From Halorussus aquaticus (GTDB lineage Archaea; Halobacteriota; Halobacteria; Halobacteriales; Haladaptataceae): a stretch of 64,000 nucleotides of DNA. Below, in pieces: positions 50,902 through 58,817 of this stretch. The first letter of the stretch is position 1; every line of letters starts with the position of its first letter. The notes under the pieces are model-generated. The model was not told where the DNA came from. It saw nothing but the letters and a program-made list of their open reading frames with translations, and ran no database searches. Position numbers and translations under genes: made by a program. The stretch spans positions 2,480,001-2,544,000 of the forward strand of contig NZ_CP100400.1 in NCBI RefSeq assembly GCF_024218795.1. The letters run 5' to 3'.

Positions 50902-52456
50902 GCGCAGGAGTCCGGACGATTCCGGCGCGGAGACAGATGGCTGGCTGGCGGAGCGAGCGCGGACCTCGCCCGAGGCGACCGCGCTAATCGAGGCCGAGGA
51001 CGGAACTGCGTGGACCTACGCCGAGTTGGACGCGGCGGTCGAGGAGACCGCGGGCTGGCTCGCGTCGTTCGGCGCGTGGACCGGCGACCACATCGGCGTC
51101 CTGATGGAGACGCGCGTCGCGTTCGTCCGACTGGTCCACGCCGCGATGCGCCTCGGCGTGGTACTGGTCCCCCTGAACGCCAGACTGGCCCGACCCGAAC
51201 TGGCCCGGCAGGCCGAGACGGCCGACCTGAACCTGCTGGTCTGCGAGCGGGAGACCGAGGCCGACGCCACTGCCGTCGCGGACGTTCCCGTCGTCTCGGT
51301 CGATGCCCCCGAAGACGAGTCGGTCGTCGGCCTCCGCGGGCACGACGCCGACTTCGCACCGGCGTCGTGGTCCCGCGCGGACCCGATGGCGATGCTGTTC
51401 ACCTCCGGGACGACCGGCGACCCGAAGGCCGTCGAGTTGACGATGGGCAACTTCCGGGCGAGCGCGACCGCCTCGGCGTTCCGCCTCGGCGTGACGCCAG
51501 ACGATAGCTGGCTGCTCTGCCTGTCGATGTACCACATGGGGGGCCTGTCGGTAGTCCTGCGGTCGGCCCTCTACGGGACGACCGTCGTCCTGCAGGAGGG
51601 GTTCGACGCCGGGGCGGCCGCCGACGCAATCGCCGAGTACGGCGTCACAGGCGTCTCGCTCGTGCCGACGATGCTCCGCCGGATGCTCTCCGCGCGGGAG
51701 TCGCTCGCCAACTCGCTCCGGTTCGTCCTGTTGGGCGGTGCGCCCGCGCCCGACGAACTGATTTCGCGCTGCGAGGCGCGGGGCGTGCCGGTCCACCCGA
51801 CGTACGGCATGACCGAGACGACGTCCCAAATCGCCACGGCCCGGCCCCGCGAGGCGTTCGCGCACCGCGGGACCGTGGGCCGACCGCTCCTCGGAACCGA
51901 CCTGACCGTGGTCGGCGGGGACGGCGACCCCCTGCCCGCGGGCGAGACCGGAGAACTCGTCGTCTCCGGGCCGACCGTGATGCGGGGCTACTACGGCGAC
52001 TCGGAGGCCACCGCCGAGGCCTTCGGCGAGTACGGACTCCACACCGGCGACGTGGGTTACCGCGACGAGGCCGGACGCGTCTGGGTGCTGAACCGCCGGG
52101 CCGACCGCATCATCACCGGCGGCGAGAACGTCCACCCCGGCGAGGTGGTCGAAGTCCTGCGCGACCACGACGCGGTCCGGGACGCCGCGGTCGCGGGTCT
52201 CGACGACGAGGAGTGGGGCGAGCGCGTCGCCGCGCTCGTAGTGGCCGAGGAGGGCGAGAATATCTCCGACGAAGACGACGAGGGACTCTCGGTCGAAGAC
52301 GTGGTCGAGCACTGCGAGGACCGACTCGCGGGCTACAAGCGACCGCGGACCGTCGCGTTCGCCGACGAACTCCCGCGGACGGCCTCGGGGACGGTCGAAC
52401 GCGAGGCGGTCCGGGAACAACTCCGGGACGTGCGCGACGCGGACGCCGGGAACTGA
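50894..52456 (+). CDS. menE: o-Succinylbenzoate--CoA ligase (MenE)
   Basis: MenE activates o-succinylbenzoate with ATP and joins it to CoA, giving the MenB substrate. The 520-aa protein has the ANL superfamily motifs: LFTSGTTGDPKAVELTMGNF (P-loop), LSMYHMGGLSVVLRSALYG and HPTYGMTETTSQIATARPRE. HTGDVGYRDEAGRVWVLNRR, DRIITGGENVHPGEVVEVLR and the C-terminal Lys-containing PRTASGTVERE (in place of the usual Lys, Val-Glu is seen) follow. The frame overlaps menC by 8 nt and ends the operon. Confidence 0.92.
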   Translation: MTERRSPDDSGAETDGWLAERARTSPEATALIEAEDGTAWTYAELDAAVEETAGWLASFGAWTGDHIGVLMETRVAFVRLVHAAMRLGVVLVPLNARLARPELARQAETADLNLLVCERETEADATAVADVPVVSVDAPEDESVVGLRGHDADFAPASWSRADPMAMLFTSGTTGDPKAVELTMGNFRASATASAFRLGVTPDDSWLLCLSMYHMGGLSVVLRSALYGTTVVLQEGFDAGAAADAIAEYGVTGVSLVPTMLRRMLSARESLANSLRFVLLGGAPAPDELISRCEARGVPVHPTYGMTETTSQIATARPREAFAHRGTVGRPLLGTDLTVVGGDGDPLPAGETGELVVSGPTVMRGYYGDSEATAEAFGEYGLHTGDVGYRDEAGRVWVLNRRADRIITGGENVHPGEVVEVLRDHDAVRDAAVAGLDDEEWGERVAALVVAEEGENISDEDDEGLSVEDVVEHCEDRLAGYKRPRTVAFADELPRTASGTVEREAVREQLRDVRDADAGN

Positions 52457-52824
52457 GTGGTCCGTAGAGTGCCGCCAACCACCGGACCCACTGGGCGACG
52501 ATTCGAAGTAACGCGCTCGATGAATCCGCTACGGGAGCGCCTGCTGACATCCCTACAGGAGCGCCTGACGACACCGCCGCAGGATGGGCCGCGAGGGCCT
52601 CGTGCCCGAGCGCGCGGGGAGGAACGGGGCGCGGTGGCGGTGCTGTGCGGTGCAGTTGCGGTCTGATTTGCTCAAGCAGTAGCTAGCTCCTTCTCGACGA
52701 TTGTATGGTTCCACGGCCGAGACCAGAACACGACGAGACCGCCAGACGGCCATCACAGAACCACTCAGGCAGAATCTCGCTATCGACCGCGACTTTTTAG
52801 CCTGACAGGTCCGTAGCAGTAGTC
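52457..52824. other. Intergenic region after menE with short repeats
   Basis: These 368 nt hold GGAGCGCCTG as a direct repeat (52534-52543 and 52558-52567, 24-nt period). A GCGGTG-rich stretch lies at ~52630-52665. No gene was found on either strand. Confidence 0.35.
52791..52801 (+). promoter_or_regulatory. TATA box of the NRDE gene
   Basis: GACTTTTTAGC is centred 28-29 nt before GTG 52825. That fits a leaderless start and supports the GTG codon. Confidence 0.45.
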
Positions 52825-53595
52825 GTGTGTACCCTCATCCTCGCGTGGCAGGTGTTCGACGGGACGCCGGTCGCCGCCGCGGCGAACCGTGACGAGGCGC
52901 TCGGCCGACCCTCGCGGCCGCCGGGAGTGCTCGACCGCGACCCGACCGTGGTCGCGCCGAGCGACGAAGAGGCGAGCGGGACGTGGATCGGCTACAACGA
53001 CGCGGGCGTGTTCGTCGCGGTGACCAACCGCCGGACGGACATCGACGGCGAGCGCTCGCGCGGCCTGCTCGTTCGCGACGCCCTCGCCAGAGAGAGCGCG
53101 AGCGACGCCGTCTCCCACGTGGAGGCGGACCTCGCCGACCGCGAGTACGCCGGGTTCAACCTCGTCGTCGCCGATGCCGACGAGGCGACTCTGCTGGAGT
53201 GGGACGGCGTCCTCAGGACGACTCACTTGGACCCCGGCGTCCACGTCGTGGTCAACGACGGCTACGACGACGCCGCGACGAAGTCCGCCAGCATCCGCGA
53301 GGCCCTCCGTCCCGACGGTGACAGGACCGCCGAGCGTACCGACCCCGACGACGCCGGGACCGCCGAGCGCCCCGACGCCGATGGTGGCGTCGAAGCGTGG
53401 TTCGAGCGAGCGAAGGAGGTCCTGCGCGACCACGACATGGAGGTCTGCGTCCACCGCGACGGCTACGGCACTCGGTCGTCGTCGCTGGTCGCGGTCGATT
53501 CGACCGGCGAGGGCCGCTACTGGTTCGCCGACGGCAGATCCTGCGAGACCGAGTACGAGGTCGTCACGCCCCGCGACGAGGACGGTCAGTTTTAA
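52825..53595 (+). CDS. NRDE/TANGO2 family protein
   Basis: This 256-aa protein starts at GTG with MCTLILAWQ. The Cys at position 2 is the N-terminal residue of this Ntn-hydrolase-like family. The signature AANRDE follows at ~20-25, then GTWIGYNDAGVFVAVTNR, NLVVADADEATLLEWDG and a closing SSLVAVDSTGEGRYWFADG. TANGO2-like proteins have been linked to heme or lipid handling; the haloarchaeal role is unknown. An Asp- and Glu-rich insertion lies at ~165-195. A MarR-like gene follows after 25 nt and may be cotranscribed. Confidence 0.9.
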   Translation: MCTLILAWQVFDGTPVAAAANRDEALGRPSRPPGVLDRDPTVVAPSDEEASGTWIGYNDAGVFVAVTNRRTDIDGERSRGLLVRDALARESASDAVSHVEADLADREYAGFNLVVADADEATLLEWDGVLRTTHLDPGVHVVVNDGYDDAATKSASIREALRPDGDRTAERTDPDDAGTAERPDADGGVEAWFERAKEVLRDHDMEVCVHRDGYGTRSSSLVAVDSTGEGRYWFADGRSCETEYEVVTPRDEDGQF

Positions 53596-53620
53596 ACGGC
53601 TCGGGGACCGTGTTCCGGGT

Positions 53621-53965
53621 ATGGCAGTATCCGAGGAGGACCTCACCGAGGAGGAGCGCGCGGGTCTGGAACTCGTCCGGCAGTCCGGCGGCATCCACCA
53701 GAGCGACTTCTGGAAGGAGTTGGACGTCGATTCCCGGAAGGGAAGCCGCATCGTGGACTCGCTGGACGACAAGGGTCTCGTCCAGCGCGAGGAGACGGTC
53801 TACGACGGACACAACACCTACCTCATCACGCCGGCGGCGCGCGACCTCGACTTCTCGCTGCTGATGGCGGGCGACATGCTCTCGCCGTTCATCGGCGAAG
53901 AGGAAGTAGACGCCGAGAGCGACGCCTTCTCGCAGTGGATCATGAACCTCGCGTACAGCGAGTAA
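53621..53965 (+). CDS. MarR-like winged-helix regulator
   Basis: This 114-aa protein begins MAVSEEDLTEEERAGLELVR. Helix-turn-helix residues follow (GGIHQSDFWKELDVDSRKGS, RIVDSLDDKGLVQREE) and a wing (YDGHNTYLITPAARDLDF). A C-terminal helical part (GDMLSPFIGEEEVD, FSQWIMNLAYSE) probably forms a dimer contact. The match is to haloarchaeal MarR-type transcription factors. The start at 53621 has the conserved opening; the longer frame upstream overlaps the NRDE gene and is not protein-like. Confidence 0.88.
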   Translation: MAVSEEDLTEEERAGLELVRQSGGIHQSDFWKELDVDSRKGSRIVDSLDDKGLVQREETVYDGHNTYLITPAARDLDFSLLMAGDMLSPFIGEEEVDAESDAFSQWIMNLAYSE

Positions 53966-54063
53966 TCGTACCCGCCCGTGGGTGTATCGGCCGAACGAGT
54001 TCGGATTTCGGCGTTCTTACGCCGTTCAGTGGCTTTTTGCCGTCGACAGTGGAATCTCCGTCC

Positions 54064-54981
54064 ATGCCAGAGTGGTACGGCGACCACCCGGTCACCGAAC
54101 TCGGCGGGGCCGACCCGCACCTCGCGCACGTCCAGTACTTCCCCGTCAAGTCCCTCGACGCGGAACCCCGCGACCGAGCGACGCTCTCGACAGACGGTGC
54201 CCTCGCGGGCGACCGCGAGTGGGCCGTCCTCGACCGCCCCGCCGACGCGCCCTACGACCCCGACGCGGCCGACGTCGGCGGGAGCGGCGACTACGTCAAC
54301 GGGAAGAAGACCGACGCGGTCCACCGTTTCCGCTCGCAGTTCCACCCCCGCGACGAGGGCGGCCCGGCGGTCACGCTCCGAGAACAGAGCGACAGCGATG
54401 ACGAGGCCCGGCGGTTCGAACTCGCCGAGGCCCTGGACGACGAGGCCGCGGTCCACGCCGACCTGAACGCGTGGCTCTCGGACTACTTCGACCGAGAGGT
54501 CAGCGTCCGGCGCGACGAGACCGGCCAGCACGACGACCGGAAGCGCCACGGGCCGACCGTCGTCTCGACGGCGACGCTCCGAGAGGTCGCGGCGTGGTTC
54601 GACTTCGACCTCGAATCGGCGCGGCGGCGGTTCCGCGCGAACCTCGAAGTCGGCGGGGTCCCACCGTTCTGGGAGGACCGCCTGTTCGGCGACACTGGCG
54701 AAGTCGTCCGATTCCGCGTCGGCGACGCCGAACTCGTCGGCGTCCACCCCTGTCAGCGTTGCGTCGTTCCCGGACGAGACCCCGATACCGGGGCGGAGAC
54801 GCCCGACTTCCGGGAGACGTTCGTGCGCCGACGAAAAGGGACGATGCCGCCGTGGACCGCGGGCGACCGATTCGACCACGCGTTCCGGTTGATGGTCAAC
54901 ACCCGCGTCCCCGAGGCGTCCGACGGGGCGAGCATCGAGGTGGGCGACCCGGTGGAGCGACTCGGCACGCAGTCGGCGTAA
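54064..54981 (+). CDS. MOSC domain protein
   Basis: This 305-aa protein has a MOSC N-terminal beta-barrel (VQYFPVKSLDAEPRDRATLS, GALAGDREWAVLD) and a MOSC domain. The domain contains the conserved VGVHPCQRCVVPGRDPDTGA, whose Cys is the expected sulfur carrier. MOSC proteins (YiiM, mARC, molybdenum cofactor sulfurase C-terminus) carry or use sulfur on the molybdenum cofactor. No cofactor gene is adjacent, but a molybdopterin oxidoreductase lies at 39904. A 43-residue in-frame extension upstream (to 53935) overlaps the MarR gene and was not used. Confidence 0.9.
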   Translation: MPEWYGDHPVTELGGADPHLAHVQYFPVKSLDAEPRDRATLSTDGALAGDREWAVLDRPADAPYDPDAADVGGSGDYVNGKKTDAVHRFRSQFHPRDEGGPAVTLREQSDSDDEARRFELAEALDDEAAVHADLNAWLSDYFDREVSVRRDETGQHDDRKRHGPTVVSTATLREVAAWFDFDLESARRRFRANLEVGGVPPFWEDRLFGDTGEVVRFRVGDAELVGVHPCQRCVVPGRDPDTGAETPDFRETFVRRRKGTMPPWTAGDRFDHAFRLMVNTRVPEASDGASIEVGDPVERLGTQSA

Positions 54982-55018
54982 CCGCAATTTCTACCTCGGC
55001 GCTCGAACGGACGAGTCG

Positions 55019-55834
55019 TTACCCAACGAGATAGGTCGACCCGCCGAGTATCACGAAACCAGCACCACCGAAACAGACGCCGAGGACCCGAGAACCGAAG
55101 GTCAGCCACGGTATCCGATTACGGTAACTGCCCCGTTGCTTGCCCTTCGACCCGTCGGGACTCGACTGCAGTAACGTACCGTTGCGGAGGTCGTTGACCA
55201 CGAGTACCGACAGGCCGAAGAACAGTGTTCTGTAGCCGACCGACCCCCAACTGGGGAGTCCGAGTGAGAGGCCGAACACGCCGTTGGCCAGTACCGCGCC
55301 GAACGGAACCGCGGTGGCGACGGCCGCGTGACTGGCTTCGACGTCGTACCTCGCTCGAACTAGCTGGAACGTGATGTACCACTGCCACACGACTGCGACG
55401 GCGGCGAATGCGAAAACCAGACCGTATCCAGTTCCGCCGATGGTCAGCCACAACGACCCCCGTGACTCGATGGCCATCGTGACGAGTTGGACGGGCCGCA
55501 CCACCGCCGAGAGGACGGCCGGAACGAACCCCCAACCGATGGTTGCCAACATCCCGCCGAGGTCCTCGACGCGCGAGGGGATGAGCACCACGAGCGCCCC
55601 GGCGACCAGAACCCACGCGAAGACGAAGGACAGGACGGTCGGTATCACGTACCCGCTCACCAACCCGACCACCGTCTCGCTACCCGGATAGGCCCAGACC
55701 GAGATGACCCGAGTCGCCGCCGTCACTGCGGCGACTGTCAGAACGACGAGCGCCGACTCGGAGACGGAAGGGTTTCGTTCCTCGAAGGTTCGAGACGGTC
55801 GCAGGAGGACGGTCAGAACGTCTGAAAACAACAT
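55019..55834 (-). CDS. Yip1-domain membrane protein
   Basis: This 271-aa protein starts MLFSDVLTVLLRPSRTFEER, the usual opening of archaeal YIP1 proteins. About six hydrophobic segments follow (~30-50, 58-85, 100-120, 135-160, 180-205, 245-265). In eukaryotes Yip1 proteins act in vesicle traffic; the archaeal and bacterial members are of unknown role. A 38-residue basic stretch (SSPDGSKGKQRGSYRNRI) before the last helix is a cytoplasmic loop. Start 55834 is chosen over 55855 because the AT-rich TATA block at 55858-55876 lies ~25-40 nt upstream. Confidence 0.85.
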   Translation of the reverse strand: MLFSDVLTVLLRPSRTFEERNPSVSESALVVLTVAAVTAATRVISVWAYPGSETVVGLVSGYVIPTVLSFVFAWVLVAGALVVLIPSRVEDLGGMLATIGWGFVPAVLSAVVRPVQLVTMAIESRGSLWLTIGGTGYGLVFAFAAVAVVWQWYITFQLVRARYDVEASHAAVATAVPFGAVLANGVFGLSLGLPSWGSVGYRTLFFGLSVLVVNDLRNGTLLQSSPDGSKGKQRGSYRNRIPWLTFGSRVLGVCFGGAGFVILGGSTYLVG

Positions 55835-56187
55835 GTGACATGTCCACCGCACCACAGGTATAAAAATTATTATTTGTCATCGGTGATGTTTCGCGAGTTA
55901 CTGTTCGAAGCACTGCCGGTGCGGACGGCCGCCGCTTGGCCGGACGCCGGACTAACGAACGGACTCCCCGGCGTCCGCGCTCGGCGGCGCTGGGTCGTCC
56001 CCGGCCGTGACCCGGAGACGGTTCACCGAGTCGTTCCGCCGATGTTCACTACTACCCCCGTGGCGTAAGTGGTCGAGATGACGTTCCGATTCGTTCGGTC
56101 GAGAGTGTCGGCGGAGTCGATTCCGCGTCGCCGAGTCGAGACGACCCCGAGTTCGACGCACACGAGGGTCGAGGGGAGTGATAGTGC
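55835..56187. other. Divergent spacer between the Yip1 and ZIP genes
   Basis: These 353 nt hold an A/T block (TATAAAAATTATTATTTG, 55859-55876), probably the TATA region of the Yip1 gene on the minus strand. A plus-strand frame from 55835 encodes a 77-aa Pro/Arg-rich product that is not convincing. Confidence 0.35.
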
Positions 56188-56886
56188 GTGTCGCTGTTGA
56201 TGGCGACGCTCGTCGGAGCGGCGGCGTCGAGCGCGCTTGTCGTCGGCGCGGCGTTGGGAACCTACTGGCGACCGCCGACGGAGGTGGTCGCCGCCGCGCT
56301 CGCGTTCTCCGCGGGCGCGCTCATCACCGCAGTCGCCTACGACCTCTTCGAGGACGCGTTCAAAATCGGGGGAATCTGGCTCGCCGGGGGCGGCTTGCTG
56401 GTCGGTGCGGCGGTGTTCATCTTCGCCGACGCCAAACTCGAAGCGGAGTACGAGGAGGAGTCGTCGGGGTGGGCGCTCGTGGCCGCGGTGACGCTCGACG
56501 GCGTGCCCGAGAACCTCGCGCTGGGCGTGGCGCTCATCGGGAGTTCCGTGGGACAGATTCTGGCGCTCCTCGCGGCCATCTTCGCCTCGAACCTCCCGGA
56601 GGCGCTCGGCGGAGCCCAGAACATGAAGGAGAACGGTCGTTCGAATCGGTTCGCCGTCGGCGTCTGGGTCGTCACCGGAGTCGTGTTGGCGGCATCGGTC
56701 GTCGTCGGCAACGTCGTGTTCGCGAAGTTCGGAAAGACCCCGCTGGCGGCCGTCCGGGCGTTCGCGGGCGGCTCGGTACTCGCCTCGGTCGCCGACGAGG
56801 TGATGCCGGACGCCTACGAGGCGGGCGGTCCCTACGTCGCCTTCGGGACGGTGGCCGGGTTCCTGACGACGTTCGTGTTGACGTGA
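56188..56886 (+). CDS. ZIP family metal transporter
   Basis: This 232-aa protein has eight hydrophobic helices. Helix 4 has TLDGVPENLALGVAL and helix 5 has IFASNLPEALGGAQNMKE, the two metal-binding motifs of ZIP proteins (usually HxxPEG; here Asp and Asn replace His in each). The family carries Zn2+ or other divalent metals into the cytoplasm. The substituted ligands suggest a changed metal or mechanism. An acidic loop between helices 3 and 4 (EAEYEEESS) replaces the usual His-rich one. The start may be GTG 56188 or ATG 56200. Confidence 0.85.
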   Translation: MSLLMATLVGAAASSALVVGAALGTYWRPPTEVVAAALAFSAGALITAVAYDLFEDAFKIGGIWLAGGGLLVGAAVFIFADAKLEAEYEEESSGWALVAAVTLDGVPENLALGVALIGSSVGQILALLAAIFASNLPEALGGAQNMKENGRSNRFAVGVWVVTGVVLAASVVVGNVVFAKFGKTPLAAVRAFAGGSVLASVADEVMPDAYEAGGPYVAFGTVAGFLTTFVLT

Positions 56887-56944
56887 GAACAGTCTATGGT
56901 CGCGACGCCGACGAAAATAGCCGGTCGTCCCGTCGAGAAGGCGG

Positions 56945-58219
56945 CTACTGTTCGACGGCGCTACCGACTCGAATGATGTCCTCCTCGCCGAACGCCGGAC
57001 CGACGAACTGAATCCCGACCGGGAGGTCGTCGGTCTCGCCCGCGGGCACCGAAATCGCGGGCAGGTCGGCCAGATTCACCGGCACGGTGTTGGCGTCCGC
57101 GAGGTACATCTGGAGCGGGTCCTCCAGACTGTCGCCGACCTCGAAGGGCGGGGTCGGCATCGTCGGACTCGCCAGCACGTCCACCGACTCGAACGCCTCG
57201 TCGAAGTCCTGCTTGACCCACGCGCGGGCGTCCTGCGCCTTCTCGTAGTACTTGTCGTGGTACCCCGCGGAGAGGGCGTAGGTACCGAGCAGAATGCGGC
57301 GCTTGACCTCTTCGCCGAACGCTTCGCGCGAGTCGCTGAACGCCTCGTACCAGTTGCCCTCGAACCCGCCGGAGTTGCCGTACCGAACGCCGTCGAAGCG
57401 TGCGAGATTGGAAGAGGCTTCGGACATGGCGATGACGTAGTAGGCCTCGACCGCGTGTTCGACCGAGGGCAGCGAGACCTCTTCGACCGTCGCGCCCTGC
57501 TCGCGGAGGTCGTCGAGCGTCGCCTCGAAGCGCTCGCGGACGCCCTCGTCCGCGCCCGCCACGAGTTCGGTCGGGACGCCGATGGTCGTGCCCTCCACGT
57601 CGCCGGTCGCGGCGCTGGCGTACTCGGAGTCCGCACCCTCCTCGCGGGTCGTCGCGTCGTTCTCGTCCGGCCCGCTGATGACGTCGAGCAGTTCGGCGGC
57701 CTCCTCGACGGTCGGCGCGAGCGGACCGATCTGTTCGAGACTGTTCGCGTAGGCGACCAGACCGTAGCGCGAGACGAGTCCGTATGTGGGCTTGATACCG
57801 ACGACGCCACAGAACGCTGCCGGGTTACGGATGGAACCGCCGGTGTCGCTACCGAGCGCGAGGTCGGCCTCGCCCGCGGCGACCGCGGCCGCGCTCCCGC
57901 CCGACGACCCGCCGGGAACGTGGCCGGGAGCGACCGGGTTCTCGGCCGGACCGAACGCCGAGGTCTCGGTCGTCGAACCCATGCCGAACTCGTCCATGTT
58001 GGCCTTGCCGACGATGGTCGCGCCCGCGTCCGTGAGACGCTCTACGACCGTGGCGTCGTAGGGCGGGACGTAGTCGTCCAGCATCTCGGACCCGCAGGTC
58101 GTCCGGACGCCCTCGGTGCTGATGTTGTCCTTGACGGCGACGGTCCTGTCGGCGAGGGGACCGTCGGACTCGCCCTCGATGGTCTCCTCGGTGATGAATA
58201 CGTTGTAATCTGCGCTCAT
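56945..58219 (-). CDS. gatA: Glutamyl-tRNA(Gln) amidotransferase subunit A (GatA)
   Basis: GatA releases ammonia from glutamine for the GatCAB complex, which converts Glu-tRNA(Gln) to Gln-tRNA(Gln). The 424-aa protein has the Ser-cisSer-Lys triad at usual spacing: Lys30 (TVAVKDN), Ser105 (VPGGSSGGS) and Ser129 (SDTGGSIRNP). The amidase signature continues through FCGVVGIKPTYGLVSRYGLV. Tyr- and Arg-rich helices and a C-terminal VGIQFVGPAFGEEDIIRVGS complete it. It is shorter than bacterial GatA (~485), as usual in haloarchaea. gatC lies 31 nt upstream on the same strand; gatB is not in the window. Confidence 0.96.
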   Translation of the reverse strand: MSADYNVFITEETIEGESDGPLADRTVAVKDNISTEGVRTTCGSEMLDDYVPPYDATVVERLTDAGATIVGKANMDEFGMGSTTETSAFGPAENPVAPGHVPGGSSGGSAAAVAAGEADLALGSDTGGSIRNPAAFCGVVGIKPTYGLVSRYGLVAYANSLEQIGPLAPTVEEAAELLDVISGPDENDATTREEGADSEYASAATGDVEGTTIGVPTELVAGADEGVRERFEATLDDLREQGATVEEVSLPSVEHAVEAYYVIAMSEASSNLARFDGVRYGNSGGFEGNWYEAFSDSREAFGEEVKRRILLGTYALSAGYHDKYYEKAQDARAWVKQDFDEAFESVDVLASPTMPTPPFEVGDSLEDPLQMYLADANTVPVNLADLPAISVPAGETDDLPVGIQFVGPAFGEEDIIRVGSAVEQ

Positions 58220-58250
58220 GGTTACGTGGTAGTAGTTCGTCGTGGAGCAG

Positions 58251-58529
58251 TTACGAGACGTTCGGTCCCTTGAAGTAGCCGTCCTCGGTCTCCGGTGCGT
58301 TCGCCAGCGCCTCCTCCTGACTCAGACACTCGCGGACTTCGTCCTCGCGCATGACGTTCACGAGGTCGGTCTCGCGTTCGACCTCGGGCACCTCGTCGAG
58401 GGTGTCGAAGTAGTCGAGGATGTCCGCGAACTGGTCGGTGAACCGCTCGACCTCGTCGTCGTCGAGTCCGACGCGGGCGAGGTCGGCGATGCGACGGACC
58501 TCCTCGGGACCGGGAGACGTGTCGCTCAT
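58251..58529 (-). CDS. gatC: Glutamyl-tRNA(Gln) amidotransferase subunit C (GatC)
   Basis: GatC wraps around GatA and stabilises it on GatB. The 91-aa protein has EEVRRIADLARVGLDDDEVE, then FTDQFADILDYFDTLDEVPE, and the C-terminal loop (VNVMREDEVRECLSQEEALA, then APETEDGYFKGPNVS) that enters the GatA active-site region. Start 58529 (MSDTSPGPEEV) is preferred over 58538. The two genes form an operon in the order gatC-gatA. Confidence 0.95.
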   Translation of the reverse strand: MSDTSPGPEEVRRIADLARVGLDDDEVERFTDQFADILDYFDTLDEVPEVERETDLVNVMREDEVRECLSQEEALANAPETEDGYFKGPNVS

Positions 58530-58704
58530 GTTCGTCACAACCCGTGGGCCAGCGGTAAGGGTTTCGATAGCGGACCCGCAAACCAGGTATTAAACATTGG
58601 TGAATTCTGGTGTCAGAAGAAAACCCAGAGAATTACGGCTGGAGGCCCGAAACCGTCGGAGACGCGACGAACGAGGAATCGGAGAAACCGGTCGTTGCCA
58701 CAGT

Positions 58705-58713
58705 CTTTAAGTA
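58705..58713 (+). promoter_or_regulatory. TATA box upstream of tfb
   Basis: CTTTAAGTA is the only clear TATA-like box in the divergent spacer between gatC and tfb. It predicts a transcript start near 58735, that is an ~80-nt leader before ATG 58818, which is unusually long for this genome. Confidence 0.4.
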
Positions 58714-58817
58714 GCAATGGGCACAACTAGGAGACGTCTTCTGAATCCCGTCATCCGGCCGTCCCGTCTGCGGAGTACCGACCTATCTACCCACGGCTAT
58801 CTCACCACCCATCCAAC

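Noticed and set aside
55835-56068. 77-aa frame between the Yip1 and ZIP genes
   Set aside because: It begins within the Yip1 promoter block and has a Pro/Arg-rich composition typical of out-of-frame GC-rich DNA.
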